Under the pieces are notes generated by a model. It made no database searches. It was not told where the DNA came from and worked only from the letters and a program-made list of their open reading frames with translations. The position numbers and the translations under genes are program-made. A DNA stretch of 64,000 bases from Bradyrhizobium liaoningense (GTDB taxonomy: Bacteria; Pseudomonadota; Alphaproteobacteria; Rhizobiales; Xanthobacteraceae), in the NCBI RefSeq assembly GCF_018130955.1, contig NZ_JAFCJM010000020.1, positions 1-64,000 on the forward strand. Direction: 5' to 3'. Numbering within the stretch: position 1 is the stretch's first letter; each line of letters begins with the position of its first letter. Of this stretch, positions 24,882-34,260 are shown piece after piece.

Positions 24882-25973
24882 CTACTTGAGATCGGCGATC
24901 GTCGCGGGGCCGGGCCCCGGCGTGACCAGCGTCGGCCACTGCTTTGAGCCGAATGGAACCAGCGGCGGCAGGAACGGTGTCATGCCGCGCTTGGCCGTCT
25001 CTGCGATGATGGCGGCGCGCGCGTCGCCTCCCATCAACTCGTAGTCCATCAGGTGATAATTGCCGAAGAACAGCGAGCCGACCGAGCGGTCGGCGATGAT
25101 CCGCGTCAGCGATTCCAGCATGTCGGCCGGCGTCGTCGTGAACGAGACGGTCTCGATCAGAAGGAGGCGGGTGTTGATGGCATCGGGGCCGAAGAATTGC
25201 GCGAGCACGCTGAAGATCACGTTGTTCTGCCGCGCGACATAGATGGTGTTGCTGGCGGCATAGGTCTTTTCCCAGTCGGGACCGAGTTGCGCCTTCCAGT
25301 CCGCGAGCACGCCCATCCAGTGTGCGACCTGGGTTTGCGCGGCCCAGGCGACGTTCCTGGCGAGGGACGGCGCCTGCTTCTTGCCGAACGCCTCCAGTTT
25401 CGCGAAGGGAATGGCGCCGGCGGCGAGGCATTCATCCATGAAGGCGAGATTGTTTTGCAGGATGGTGCGGTTGTTGTCGCGCCAGTCGGCCTGCATCGGG
25501 GTCGCATCCAGGCTGTCGAGCGCCGACTGCATGCGGCTGCGGAAGGCGAGCATCGGGCCGCGCCACGACTTGTTGTCGGGATTGTCGACATAGGGGCCGA
25601 CGACTTCGGCCAGGGCCATGGTGCTGTGGCCGACCGATTTCAGGAGCTGATAGACGATCGGCACCTGCGGCGCGTCAAGAGGCGGCTGGCCCGGCCGGTA
25701 CAGGATCAGGCGGCCGCCGGCGCCGGAGAACAGGCCGAGGATGACCGGGTGCTTGCTCAGGATGTTCTTCTGGAACAGCTTTGCGGCGTCACCATAGAGC
25801 TCGAACATCGCCGTGTTCAGCGCAAGCACGTCCTTGGTCGCGACCTCGCCCGGCGCGGCCGTGCTCTTGCCGGAGATCGGCGCCATGTAATCGGGCAGGG
25901 TTTGGGCGGTTGCGGCCGCGCCGCTGCCCAGCATCAGTGAGGCGGCGACGGCCAGGCGAAAGTGATGTTTCAT
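24882..25973 (-). CDS. exported hypothetical protein (363 aa)
   Basis: A signal-peptide protein (cut after AAATAQ, residue about 24). ATG 25973 has GGGGAG at 5 nt; a GTG two codons upstream has no spacing. Mature protein is mainly helical, with repeated W, Q and N (SWRGPMLAFRSRMQSALDSL, DWRDNNRTILQNNLAFMDEC, AAQTQVAHWMGVLADWKAQL). A single Cys. No motif recognised. The C-terminal part ends in GPGPATIADLK. It may be a periplasmic binding or scaffold protein; unknown. Confidence 0.75.
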   Translation of the reverse strand: MKHHFRLAVAASLMLGSGAAATAQTLPDYMAPISGKSTAAPGEVATKDVLALNTAMFELYGDAAKLFQKNILSKHPVILGLFSGAGGRLILYRPGQPPLDAPQVPIVYQLLKSVGHSTMALAEVVGPYVDNPDNKSWRGPMLAFRSRMQSALDSLDATPMQADWRDNNRTILQNNLAFMDECLAAGAIPFAKLEAFGKKQAPSLARNVAWAAQTQVAHWMGVLADWKAQLGPDWEKTYAASNTIYVARQNNVIFSVLAQFFGPDAINTRLLLIETVSFTTTPADMLESLTRIIADRSVGSLFFGNYHLMDYELMGGDARAAIIAETAKRGMTPFLPPLVPFGSKQWPTLVTPGPGPATIADLK

Positions 25974-26182
25974 CGGCACTCCCCAGGGGCATTTTCAGAA
26001 GGCGTTACATCGCCACACGCCCGTTAAGATTCCGCTGGGCGCGCCCGCGCTTTTGGCGAAAAATTGCTAAGGATTCGTCAGGAACGCCTGAACCCGGGGC
26101 AAGACCAGGAGATTGCCGGGCTTCCCCTTGCCGCCCATATGGACTAAGACGCGGCAACGCAAATTTCCCCCAAAATGACCTC

Positions 26183-27805
26183 ATGATCCGCCTCGACAAC
26201 GTCAGCAAGCAGGCTGGCCACCAGATCCTTTTCATCGAAGCCTCCGCGGCCCTGAACAAGGGCGAGAAGATCGGGCTCGTCGGCCCGAACGGCGCCGGCA
26301 AGACAACGCTGTTCCGGATGATCGCCGGCCAGGAACTGCCCGATGAGGGACAGGTCTCGACCGATCGCGGCATCACCATCGGCTATTTCAGCCAGGACGT
26401 CGGCGAGATGTCTGGCCGCAGCGCCGTGGCCGAGGTCATGGACGGCGCAGGCCCCGTCAGCGAGGTCGCGGCCGAGCTTCGCGAGCTCGAAGCCGCGATG
26501 GCCGACCCCGACAAGGCCGACGAGATGGACGAGATCATTGCGCGCTATGGCGAGGTGCAGCACCGCTTCGAGGAGCTCGATGGCTATGCACTGGACGGCC
26601 GCGCGCGGGAAGCGCTCAACGGCCTCGGTTTCAGCCAGGAGATGATGGAGGGCGATGTCGGCGCACTCTCCGGGGGCTGGAAGATGCGCGTGGCGCTGGC
26701 GCGCATCCTGCTGATGCGCCCCGACGTCATGCTGCTCGACGAGCCGAGCAACCATCTTGATCTGGAAAGCCTGATCTGGCTGGAAAAATTCTTGCACGAT
26801 TACGAAGGCACGCTGCTGATGACCTCGCATGACCGCGAGTTCATCAACCGCGTGATCTCAAAAGTGATCGAGATCGATAGCGGCTCGCTGACGACCTACA
26901 CCGGCGATTACGAGTTCTACGAGCAACAGCGCGCGCAGAACGAGAAGCAGCAGCAGGCGCAGTTCGAGCGCCAGCAGGCGATGCTCGCCAAGGAGATCAA
27001 GTTCATCGAGCGTTTTAAGGCACGCGCGTCTCATGCAGCTCAAGTGCAGAGCCGGGTGAAAAAACTCGACAAGATCGAGCGCGTCGAGCCGCCGCGTCGC
27101 CGCCAGAGCGTCGCGTTCGACTTTCCGCCGGCACCGCGCTCCGGCGAAGACGTCGTGGCCTTGAAGAAGGTCCACAAGGGCTACGGCAGCAAGCGCATCT
27201 ATGACGGGCTCGACTTCATGATCCGCCGGCGCGAGCGCTGGTGCGTGATGGGTGTCAACGGCGCCGGCAAGTCGACGCTGCTCAAGCTGGTGGCCGGTGC
27301 GAGCGAGCCGGACGAGGGCACGGTGGCGTTAGGGGGCAGCGTCAAGATGGGCTATTTCGCCCAGCACGCGATGGACCTGCTCGACGGCGAACGCACCGTG
27401 TTCCAGTCGCTGGAAGACGCGTTCCCGACCGCGGGGCAGGGATCATTGCGCGCGCTTGCCGGCTGCTTCGGCTTCTCCGGCGACGACGTCGAGAAACGCT
27501 GCCGCGTGCTCTCGGGCGGCGAGAAGGCGCGCCTGGTGATGGCAAAGATGCTGTTCGACCCGCCGAACTTTTTGGTGCTGGACGAGCCGACCAACCATCT
27601 CGACCTCGCCACCAAGGAAATGCTGATCACGGCGCTGTCGGATTTCGAGGGCACCATGCTGTTCGTCTCGCACGACCGGCATTTCCTGGCGACGCTGTCG
27701 AACCGCGTGCTGGAGCTGACGCCGGAAGGCATCCATCAATATGGCGGCGGCTACACCGAATACGTCGCCCGCACCGGGCAGGAAGCGCCGGGATTGCGGA
27801 GCTAA
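26183..27805 (+). CDS. ABC-F family ATPase
   Basis: A 540-residue soluble protein with two ABC domains and no membrane part, thus ABC-F (ribosome-associated or translation factor type). Domain 1: Walker A GPNGAGKTT (residues 34-42), signature LSGGWKMRVALA, Walker B DVMLLDEPSNHLD. Domain 2: GVNGAGKST, LSGGEKARLVMAK, FLVLDEPTNHLD. The linker holds a charged coiled coil (YEQQRAQNEKQQQAQFERQQ). Start 26183 gives the family N-terminus MIRLDNVSKQAG; the frame is open further up but that part runs antisense over the secreted hypothetical. A dispersed-repeat hairpin follows at once. Confidence 0.95.
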   Translation: MIRLDNVSKQAGHQILFIEASAALNKGEKIGLVGPNGAGKTTLFRMIAGQELPDEGQVSTDRGITIGYFSQDVGEMSGRSAVAEVMDGAGPVSEVAAELRELEAAMADPDKADEMDEIIARYGEVQHRFEELDGYALDGRAREALNGLGFSQEMMEGDVGALSGGWKMRVALARILLMRPDVMLLDEPSNHLDLESLIWLEKFLHDYEGTLLMTSHDREFINRVISKVIEIDSGSLTTYTGDYEFYEQQRAQNEKQQQAQFERQQAMLAKEIKFIERFKARASHAAQVQSRVKKLDKIERVEPPRRRQSVAFDFPPAPRSGEDVVALKKVHKGYGSKRIYDGLDFMIRRRERWCVMGVNGAGKSTLLKLVAGASEPDEGTVALGGSVKMGYFAQHAMDLLDGERTVFQSLEDAFPTAGQGSLRALAGCFGFSGDDVEKRCRVLSGGEKARLVMAKMLFDPPNFLVLDEPTNHLDLATKEMLITALSDFEGTMLFVSHDRHFLATLSNRVLELTPEGIHQYGGGYTEYVARTGQEAPGLRS

Positions 27806-27807
27806 AG

Positions 27808-27890
27808 CATGATCCGGTTTCCGAAAAGATCATGCTCAAACAAAGACCTAAAGCGCGATGACGAGTCAGCCTAACGCCATCGCGCTTTAG
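27808..27890. repeat. dispersed palindromic repeat / terminator
   Basis: Two inverted repeats in a row: GCATGATC ... GATCATGC (27808-27815 and 27828-27835) and CTAAAGCGCGATG ... CATCGCGCTTTAG (27848-27860 and 27878-27890, perfect 13 bp, 17-nt loop). The sequence resembles an interspersed element I recall between Bradyrhizobium genes. It lies directly behind the ABC-F gene and may also end its transcript. Confidence 0.75.
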
Positions 27891-27943
27891 GGCGCGCCGA
27901 ACTTCGCGCGTCAGAAGCTGTCGTCTAACGCCGCGACGGATGC

Positions 27944-28405
27944 TTACGCGCGCGTCGTCAAGGTCGATAACTGATCGGTGTCGTAGCGGTTTCGAAGATC
28001 GGCAAGCGCTTTTGGATCGGGCGCACCTTGCGCCGCGAGTTTGGCGAGTTCTTCGAAATAGTGCTCGTGGCCGGGCGGAGAGACGGTCATCAGCACGCGG
28101 GCCGGTTTCTCGCTGACATTCGTGATGTTATGCGGCACCCCCGGCGGGATGAACAGATAGGTTCCGGGCGTTGCGCGGACCGTCTCGCCGCCGATCTGCC
28201 ACTCGCACTCGCCCTCGAGCAGGTAGAAGGTCTCCTCCTGCACCCGGTGAACGTGCCGCCCGGTGGCGAACCCCGGCGGGATCGTCCAGTCGAACATGCT
28301 CGTGTGCTTCGTGTGTTCGCCTGTCACGAGAAAAACCATGGGATGACCGCGCAACATGACGCCCTTGTTCTCATCGGGCAGGCGAATGACGGCGTGGGCG
28401 CTCAT
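27944..28405 (-). CDS. cupin domain protein
   Basis: A 153-residue beta-barrel protein. Seen: cupin motif 1 (PPGFATGRHVHRVQEETFYLLEGE with His-x-His and Glu) and motif 2 (GTYLFIPPGVPHNITN with His). These three His and the Glu would bind one metal. Start 28405 has GGAGG at 5 nt. No signal peptide. The family includes dioxygenases and isomerases as well as sensors; the substrate cannot be read from sequence. It is divergent from the winged-helix TPR gene by 107 bp. Confidence 0.9.
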   Translation of the reverse strand: MSAHAVIRLPDENKGVMLRGHPMVFLVTGEHTKHTSMFDWTIPPGFATGRHVHRVQEETFYLLEGECEWQIGGETVRATPGTYLFIPPGVPHNITNVSEKPARVLMTVSPPGHEHYFEELAKLAAQGAPDPKALADLRNRYDTDQLSTLTTRA

Positions 28406-28512
28406 GTGATCCTCCAATGACCAGGTGCTTGCTTCTGCTGGCATTTGTGAACATCCGCCGTTCGGGCCGGGAAGTCGTGAATCCATTCCCAAAAATTTGC
28501 TAAAAGCGTCCA

Positions 28513-30072
28513 ATGACAATGGGCGGTGACCACTACCGGTTCGGTCCGTTTCGCCTGGACCCGGCGGCCGGCATTCTCTACCGCGGGGCCGAGCCGACCA
28601 TGCTTGGCCACCGCGCAGTCGCGCTCTTGCGGCTCCTGCTCGACAAGGCGGGGGCGCCGGTTTCGAAGGACGCGCTGGTCGAGGCTGGCTGGGGCGGATT
28701 GGCGGTTGCCGACAATAATCTGACGGTCCAGATCGCGGCGCTCCGCCGGGTGCTGGCCGAAGGGGCGGATGCCGAGAGCTGGATCGAAACACTGCCGCGC
28801 CGCGGTTATCGCTACGTCGGACCGGCCGTTGCGGCCATTGGCCTTGACGCGGCAGCCGCCCGTGCCGCGTCGGCACCGACACTGCCCGATAAGCCGTCCG
28901 TGGCGGTCCTGCCGTTCTCGAACCTCAGCGACGACCCGGAGCAGCAGTACTTCGCGGATGGAATAGTCGACGACATCATCACCGGCCTTGCACGCATCAA
29001 CTGGCTTTTCGTGATCGCGCGGAACTCGAGCTTCGTCTACAAGGGCCGCGCGGTGGACGTGAAGCAGGTCGGCCGCGAGCTCGGCGTGCGCTATGTACTC
29101 GAAGGCAGCGTGCGCAAGGCTGGCGGCAGCGTGCGCGTGACCGCGCAGATGATCGATGCAACGACTGGCGTTCATGTATGGGCCGAGCGCTACCACCGCA
29201 GCTCCGAGGACATTTTCGCGCTTCAGGACGAGATCGCGCTGTCGGCGGTGGGCGCGATCGCGCCGAGTGTCCGCCGCGCCGAGATCGAGAGGGTAAAGCG
29301 CAAGCGACCCGACAGCCTCGACGCTTACGATCTCGTGCTGCGGGCCCAACCTGACGTCGATTCAGGCATGCCGGAGCAGGTGACGAGAGCGCTGGCGCTT
29401 CTCGAGCGTTCGATTGCGCTCGAGCCGGCCTATGCGCTGGCGCATGGTAATGCCGCAATGTGTCACCATTGCCTGTTCCTGCGTGCCGGCTTTAAGGAGC
29501 TCGACCGCGCCGCTTCGATCCGGCACGCCAGATCCGCCATTGCCCATGGACAAGACGATGCGCTCGCTCTGACATGGGCCGGATTTTCCATCGGTATGGA
29601 TGCGCATGATCGCGCGGCGGCCTTCACCGCACTGGACGCCGCCCTCGCCATCAGCCCATCATCGGCGCTGACCTACATTCTCGGCAGCGTCATGCTCGGT
29701 TGGGGCGGTGAAGCCGATCGCGCGATAGAATGGAGCGAGCAGGGTCTGCGGCTAAGCCCGTTCGATTCGTGGACCTGGGCCGCGTTGGATGCGCAAGCAA
29801 TGAGCCATTTGCTGCGCGGACGTTATGAAGAAGCATGTCGTGCGGCCTACAAATCCGTTCAAGCCAATCCGGCACACAGCATCACTTATGTGCAATTGAC
29901 CGCCGCGCTGGCCAAGCTTGGCCGGTTGGACGAGGCGAGGGCGGCCGCCGCGCGCGTGCTCGAGCTTCAGCCGGCCTTTCGATACGGCCGCCAGTTTGCT
30001 GGCGTGAACTGTGCGCCGGCGCTTGCAGAAGCGCTTGGGGGAGCGTTGCGGTCCGCCGGACTCCCGGAGTAG
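28513..30072 (+). CDS. winged-helix/FlgO-like/TPR regulator (CadC-type)
   Basis: A 519-residue soluble protein. Residues 7-100 are an OmpR/CadC-type winged helix (YRFGPFRLDPAAGILYRG, VQIAALRRVLAEGADAESWI, LPRRGYRYVGP). Residues about 125-260 contain the FlgO/TolB-N-like region common in such proteins (SVAVLPFSNLSDDPEQQYFA, GVRYVLEGSVRKAGGSVRVT). The rest (270-510) is TPR-like helices (ALALLERSIALEPAYALAHG, GRLDEARAAAARVLELQP). No membrane helix, unlike CadC. Likely a DNA-binding regulator sensing protein or metabolite; its target may be the divergent cupin gene. Confidence 0.9.
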   Translation: MTMGGDHYRFGPFRLDPAAGILYRGAEPTMLGHRAVALLRLLLDKAGAPVSKDALVEAGWGGLAVADNNLTVQIAALRRVLAEGADAESWIETLPRRGYRYVGPAVAAIGLDAAAARAASAPTLPDKPSVAVLPFSNLSDDPEQQYFADGIVDDIITGLARINWLFVIARNSSFVYKGRAVDVKQVGRELGVRYVLEGSVRKAGGSVRVTAQMIDATTGVHVWAERYHRSSEDIFALQDEIALSAVGAIAPSVRRAEIERVKRKRPDSLDAYDLVLRAQPDVDSGMPEQVTRALALLERSIALEPAYALAHGNAAMCHHCLFLRAGFKELDRAASIRHARSAIAHGQDDALALTWAGFSIGMDAHDRAAAFTALDAALAISPSSALTYILGSVMLGWGGEADRAIEWSEQGLRLSPFDSWTWAALDAQAMSHLLRGRYEEACRAAYKSVQANPAHSITYVQLTAALAKLGRLDEARAAAARVLELQPAFRYGRQFAGVNCAPALAEALGGALRSAGLPE

Positions 30073-30115
30073 CGCGGGCGTTCGCCGCGGAGCGTATCGC
30101 CATCGACGCCACGCG

Positions 30116-31099
30116 CTAGTTCCTCGGCCCGTTGACGAGACCGGCGACCATGTCGATCTCGTTGGTGAGAATGCCGCCCGAATAATGCCTGGGCAGGCGT
30201 GCAAAAAGTTCGGGCGTGTCGATCCCGGTCGAGAACTCGCCGCCATGATAGGGGCCGAGCACGAACACAACGCTGTTTGCCCCGCGCATCCGGTCCAGGA
30301 AGCGATCCGGCCAGCCCCACAGCCACGGCGCGACGTTAATCGGCACCAGGACCATCGCGTTGTGACACGTCTGCGGCACGAGGCCGGTCCAGCCATAGCC
30401 GATGTAGCGAACCAGGCAGCTCCTGATCGCCGATCGCGAGATCGTCCGGATTTCCGGCGCGCGGGCACGAAGCGCCTCGATCGGCTCGTCGCCGCCATAG
30501 ACCATGATCCGGCTGCGGCGCGTGGCTGGCAGATTGTTCAGCACGGCGGCGAGTTTCTCGCCTTCGCCGGGATCGCGGCTTTTCACATTGATCAGGAGCC
30601 GCCTGTCAGGAAAGGTCTCGAGCACGTCCGCCAGCGACGGCATCATGCCGATTCCCTTGCCGCGAAACGGAAACGTCCTGCCGTTGTCGGCGGTGTAGCC
30701 ATAGCCGACGTCCAGCGTTTTCAAGCTGGCCATGGTCTGCTCCCGCGTCACGCCATGACCATCGGTGCGGCAATCGAGCGTCCAGTCATGAAATACCGCG
30801 AAGGCGCCGTCGGTGGTGGGATGCACATCGAGCTCGACGATATCCGCACCGGCGTCGAAGCCGGCGCGGATCGCCGGGAGCGTGTTCTCGAGATAATCGT
30901 GAGTCGGCGGCAGCATCCGCGCCGCCGTGCAGGTCTCATTCGTCAGGCCCTGTTCGTCGAAACGTTGGGCCTTGCCGCGATGCGCGAGCAGCACGGGTTT
31001 GTCGGCACGATGGGAGGCGAGAAGGCTGGTGTTGTTGGCGTAAATCCCAGCTGTGATCACGAGGGCAGCGGCCGCGGCGTATTTCAGTTTCCTGCCCAA
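30116..31099 (-). CDS. glycerophosphodiester phosphodiesterase family protein
   Basis: A 327-residue exported or membrane-anchored enzyme (leader MGRKLKYAAAAALVITAGIY). It has the GDPD TIM-barrel landmarks: LLAHRGKAQRFDE (His40, Arg41), ENTLPAIRAGFDAGADIVELDVHPTTDG split here into ENTLPAIRAGF and IVELDVHPTTDG (metal-binding Glu and Asp), and VFHDWTLDCRTDG (second catalytic His). It would cut glycerophosphodiesters to glycerol 3-phosphate in the periplasm. Monocistronic. Confidence 0.92.
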   Translation of the reverse strand: MGRKLKYAAAAALVITAGIYANNTSLLASHRADKPVLLAHRGKAQRFDEQGLTNETCTAARMLPPTHDYLENTLPAIRAGFDAGADIVELDVHPTTDGAFAVFHDWTLDCRTDGHGVTREQTMASLKTLDVGYGYTADNGRTFPFRGKGIGMMPSLADVLETFPDRRLLINVKSRDPGEGEKLAAVLNNLPATRRSRIMVYGGDEPIEALRARAPEIRTISRSAIRSCLVRYIGYGWTGLVPQTCHNAMVLVPINVAPWLWGWPDRFLDRMRGANSVVFVLGPYHGGEFSTGIDTPELFARLPRHYSGGILTNEIDMVAGLVNGPRN

Positions 31100-31245
31100 T
31101 GAGTCACCCCGGCTTCGTGCTCAGTGTTGCTGGGCATCAAATTCGGTCGATTTGCGGCGATGACGATGCGCCAAGGTGGAAAAATCGTAACCCGGCGATC
31201 ACGGCGCGCAGCTGTCCGAGGAACGCGCAATCCGGCTATCGTGCC

Positions 31246-31518
31246 CTAGTAGGTGCGGCCTTGTCGCCCGCGGACGCGCCCCGGCGGTGCCTGATGTGTC
31301 TGCGGGCCGTATGGGTTGGCGAAGCACGTCGCTGAGAGTCCCGACGCCGTCGCCCTGCACTGTTCCAGGGATGTATAGCTGCAGTCTATGTAGGTGGAGC
31401 CGCTCTGTCCCCACCGCTGGAGGCAAACCGGAGATTGGGAATCGTATCGTTGGGCCGTGGCCGGGGCGACGGCCAGGATCGTCGTGAACGTCGGGATTAT
31501 CCAGCGAAGCAAGCGCAT
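31246..31518 (-). CDS. DUF3551 exported small protein
   Basis: A 90-residue protein with leader MRLLRWIIPTFTTILAVAPATAQ. Mature part has the DUF3551 pattern: SPVCLQRWGQSGSTYIDCSY, then TSLEQCRATASGLSATCFANPYG, with four Cys at fixed spacing. Families of this kind are abundant in Bradyrhizobium and have no known function. The longer frame to 31662 has no ribosome-binding site. The 278 bp up to the next gene hold nothing else recognisable. Confidence 0.85.
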   Translation of the reverse strand: MRLLRWIIPTFTTILAVAPATAQRYDSQSPVCLQRWGQSGSTYIDCSYTSLEQCRATASGLSATCFANPYGPQTHQAPPGRVRGRQGRTY

Positions 31519-31796
31519 CGCAACCTCGTTCCAACCGGCGCCATGGAATAGGACACCGCCGACCCGCGCAAGGTGCACTTGGCCGCGCTCAAGAAGAAGT
31601 GTGCGATCGGCTTGCATAGACGATCTTCGATCGTCACGGCGAACAAGGATCCGCCAGGACAAAGTGCGTCGATAGCGAACGACGTGACGACCGACGATGC
31701 GTGGACGTTTGAGATGCCATGCGGTGCCGTAGCTTGAAGGTCCGTGGACAGCCCGTTACGCTCGCCTCGCTTTTTGGGAATGCGGGAGTTTTCGGG

Positions 31797-33287
31797 ATGG
31801 GCGGCTTGGTGATCGCGGGTGGCCGGGTGGTCGATCCGGCCAGCGGGATGGATGCCGTCGGCGACGTCGCCATCATGGATGGCCGGATCGTTGCCGTCGG
31901 AACCGGGCTTGGCGGAGCTGAAAGGACGATCGACGCGACCGGGCTGGTGGTGGCGCCCGGCTTCATCGATTTGCACGCGCATGGTCAATCGCTGCCCGCC
32001 GACCGCATGCAGGCGTTCGACGGCGTGACGACGACGCTGGATCTCGAGGCCGGCGTGTTGCCGGTCGCGTCCTGGTACAAGAAGCAGGCGAGCAGGGGGC
32101 GCGTGCTCAACTACGGCGCCGCCGCGAACTGGGCCTTTGCGCGCATCGGTGCGATGACGGGCTCGAACTCCGAGAGCTCGCTGGAGGCGTTTGGCAATGC
32201 CATGCGCGACCGGCGCTGGATCGAGAACGTGGCGAGCGAGACCGAGGTTGCCGGCATCCTCGATCGCCTTGGCGGCGGGCTCAACGAGGGCGGCATCGGC
32301 ATCGGCATCCTCAACGCCTATGCGCCGGGGGCCGGCGTGCAGGAGCTCACGGCTGTGTGCCAACTGGCGGCCAAGCACGACGTGCCGACCTTCACCCATG
32401 TCGCCTTCATGTCCCGCATCGATCCGGAGAGCGCGGCGGAGGCCTATATCCGCCTGATCGGCTACGCCGGTGCCACCGGCGCGCATATGCACATCTGCCA
32501 CTTCAACTCGTCCAGCAAGACCGACATCGAGCGTTGTGTCGCGCTGGTGGCGAAGGCGCAGGCGCAGGGGCTTCCGATCACGGTCGAATCCTATCCCTAC
32601 GGCACCGGGTCGACGGTGCTCGCGGCGGCGTTCTTCAGCGACCCCGAATTCGAGGCGCGCAACGGCACCGGCTACGATTCAGTGCAGCGGGTCACCGACG
32701 GCAGGCGTTTTCGCGATCGCGAGGAGCTGCTGGCGGCGCAGGCCGCCGAACCCTCCACGCTGGTGCTCTGGCACGTCCTCGATATCGAGAACAACGCGCA
32801 TCATCGCGATCTCCTCGACATGGCCGTGCTCTATCCCGGCGGCGCGATTGCCTCCGATGCGATGCCCTGGACGCTGTCTGATGGCAAACCCTATACCGGC
32901 GATGCCTGGCCGTTGCCGAAGGATGCCACGTCGCATCCGCGCTCGGCCGGCTGCTTCACGCGCTTCATCCGCGAGTGGGTGCGCGAGCGGCGAAAAGTGT
33001 CGCTCTCGGAAGGCATCCGCAAATGCTCGCTGATCCCGGCGCAGATTCTGGAGCACAGCACGCCCGCGATGCGCAGCAAGGGACGGCTCGCGGCCGGCGC
33101 GGACGCCGATATCGTGGTGTTCGACTACAACACGCTGACCGATCGGGCCGAGTTCTCGGCGATGAACCGCCCGTCGGAGGGCGTCCGCCATCTCGTGGTC
33201 AGCGGCCATCCGCTGATCGCCGACGGCGTGCTGGATCTGGCGGCCCGGCCGGGCAAGCCGGTGCGCCGGCCTGTTGTCGAGGCCTGA
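31797..33287 (+). CDS. D-aminoacylase-type amidohydrolase
   Basis: A 496-residue zinc-dependent enzyme of the N-acyl-D-amino-acid deacylase / amidohydrolase 3 type. Seen: VIAGGRVVDPASGMDAVGDV at the N-terminus, the metal-binding PGFIDLHAHGQ (His60 and His62), HICHFNSSSK, VESYPYGTGST, SDAMPWTLSDGKP (catalytic Asp) and the C-terminal AAGADADIVVFD. Start 31797 has GGGAG upstream; the frame to 31719 adds non-family residues. Cytosolic. Its stop is 3 bp before the CobW-type gene, which suggests metal supply by the neighbour. Confidence 0.9.
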   Translation: MGGLVIAGGRVVDPASGMDAVGDVAIMDGRIVAVGTGLGGAERTIDATGLVVAPGFIDLHAHGQSLPADRMQAFDGVTTTLDLEAGVLPVASWYKKQASRGRVLNYGAAANWAFARIGAMTGSNSESSLEAFGNAMRDRRWIENVASETEVAGILDRLGGGLNEGGIGIGILNAYAPGAGVQELTAVCQLAAKHDVPTFTHVAFMSRIDPESAAEAYIRLIGYAGATGAHMHICHFNSSSKTDIERCVALVAKAQAQGLPITVESYPYGTGSTVLAAAFFSDPEFEARNGTGYDSVQRVTDGRRFRDREELLAAQAAEPSTLVLWHVLDIENNAHHRDLLDMAVLYPGGAIASDAMPWTLSDGKPYTGDAWPLPKDATSHPRSAGCFTRFIREWVRERRKVSLSEGIRKCSLIPAQILEHSTPAMRSKGRLAAGADADIVVFDYNTLTDRAEFSAMNRPSEGVRHLVVSGHPLIADGVLDLAARPGKPVRRPVVEA

Positions 33288-33290
33288 GGC

Positions 33291-34214
33291 GTGGCCGTCC
33301 CGGTTCTGCTCGTGACGGGCTTCCTCGGGGCGGGCAAGACCACGGTCGTCAACCACCTGTTGAAGCATGCCGAGGGCCGGCGGATCGCCGCCGTCGTCAA
33401 CGATTTTGGCGCTGTTAACATCGACGCCGAGCTGATCGCTGATGCCGCCGACGGTGTGGTGAGCCTCGCCAATGGCTGCATCTGCTGCACGCTGGAAGGC
33501 GACCTTTTGCGCACGCTCGCTGGTCTCCTGCGGCGCGATCCACGACCCGAATTCATCGTGATCGAAACCAGCGGCGTGGCCGATCCGGCCGACATCGTGC
33601 GCAACCTGATGGACCCCGTGATCTTTCGCGAAGCGCCGCTGGAGACGGTGCTGTGCGTGGTGGACGCGTCGATGCCGGTGGCAAAGCTCGATGACGCGCT
33701 GCTGCGGTCCCAGGTGCGCGCAGCCGATCTGGTCGCGCTGAGCAAGGTCGATCTGGCTGACGCGGCGGGCGCCGCGCAGATCCGCGAAGCCGTTCGTGCG
33801 CTGCGCCCGGCGGCGGTGGTGGTCGATGCCATCAACGGTGAAGTGCCCGCGGCGCTGCTTTTTGCACCTGATGTCGATCCCGTCCCAGTGCCGCGCGAGA
33901 CCGGCCCGCGACGGCCGACGGTCGAGCGCTTCGAGACGCTGAGCTGGACGTCGGACAAGCCGGTGTCGTTGCCGCGGTTGCAGGCGGCGATCGGCGGGCT
34001 TGCGCCAAGGCTCGCGCGGGCGAAGGGATTTTTTGAGACGGTCGAGCAGCCCGGCCGCTCGATGGTGTTTCAGCTTGCCGGCGGGCGGGCGACGCTGGCG
34101 CCCGGCGGATCGGCGCCAGCGGGGGTGCCAAGGACGCGGATCGTCTTTATCGCGGAGCTGGGCGTGCTCTCGCACGAAGAGATCGAAACGGCCATGCAGG
34201 GATGCGTCGCATAA
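33291..34214 (+). CDS. CobW/COG0523 family GTP-binding metallochaperone
   Basis: A 307-residue GTPase starting at GTG 33291. Seen: Walker A GFLGAGKT (residues 10-17), the metal-binding CxCC as NGCICC (residues 61-66), switch region VIETSGVADPADIV, the base-recognition SKVD, and the small CobW C-terminal domain (from about 215). COG0523 proteins load zinc or cobalt into target enzymes. It follows a zinc-type amidohydrolase with only 3 bp between, so the amidohydrolase is the likely client. Confidence 0.92.
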   Translation: MAVPVLLVTGFLGAGKTTVVNHLLKHAEGRRIAAVVNDFGAVNIDAELIADAADGVVSLANGCICCTLEGDLLRTLAGLLRRDPRPEFIVIETSGVADPADIVRNLMDPVIFREAPLETVLCVVDASMPVAKLDDALLRSQVRAADLVALSKVDLADAAGAAQIREAVRALRPAAVVVDAINGEVPAALLFAPDVDPVPVPRETGPRRPTVERFETLSWTSDKPVSLPRLQAAIGGLAPRLARAKGFFETVEQPGRSMVFQLAGGRATLAPGGSAPAGVPRTRIVFIAELGVLSHEEIETAMQGCVA

Positions 34215-34260
34215 GGCGCACGCGCGGCATCTGGCGAAGCGGGACTGACTAATCCCTCGC

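Noticed and set aside
25781-26182. N-terminal extension of the ABC-F frame (134 residues)
   Set aside because: Antisense to the exported hypothetical; ABC-F family N-terminus begins at 26183.
32679-34175. 498-codon open frame antisense to amidohydrolase and CobW genes
   Set aside because: Both plus-strand genes have full motif sets; this one has none.
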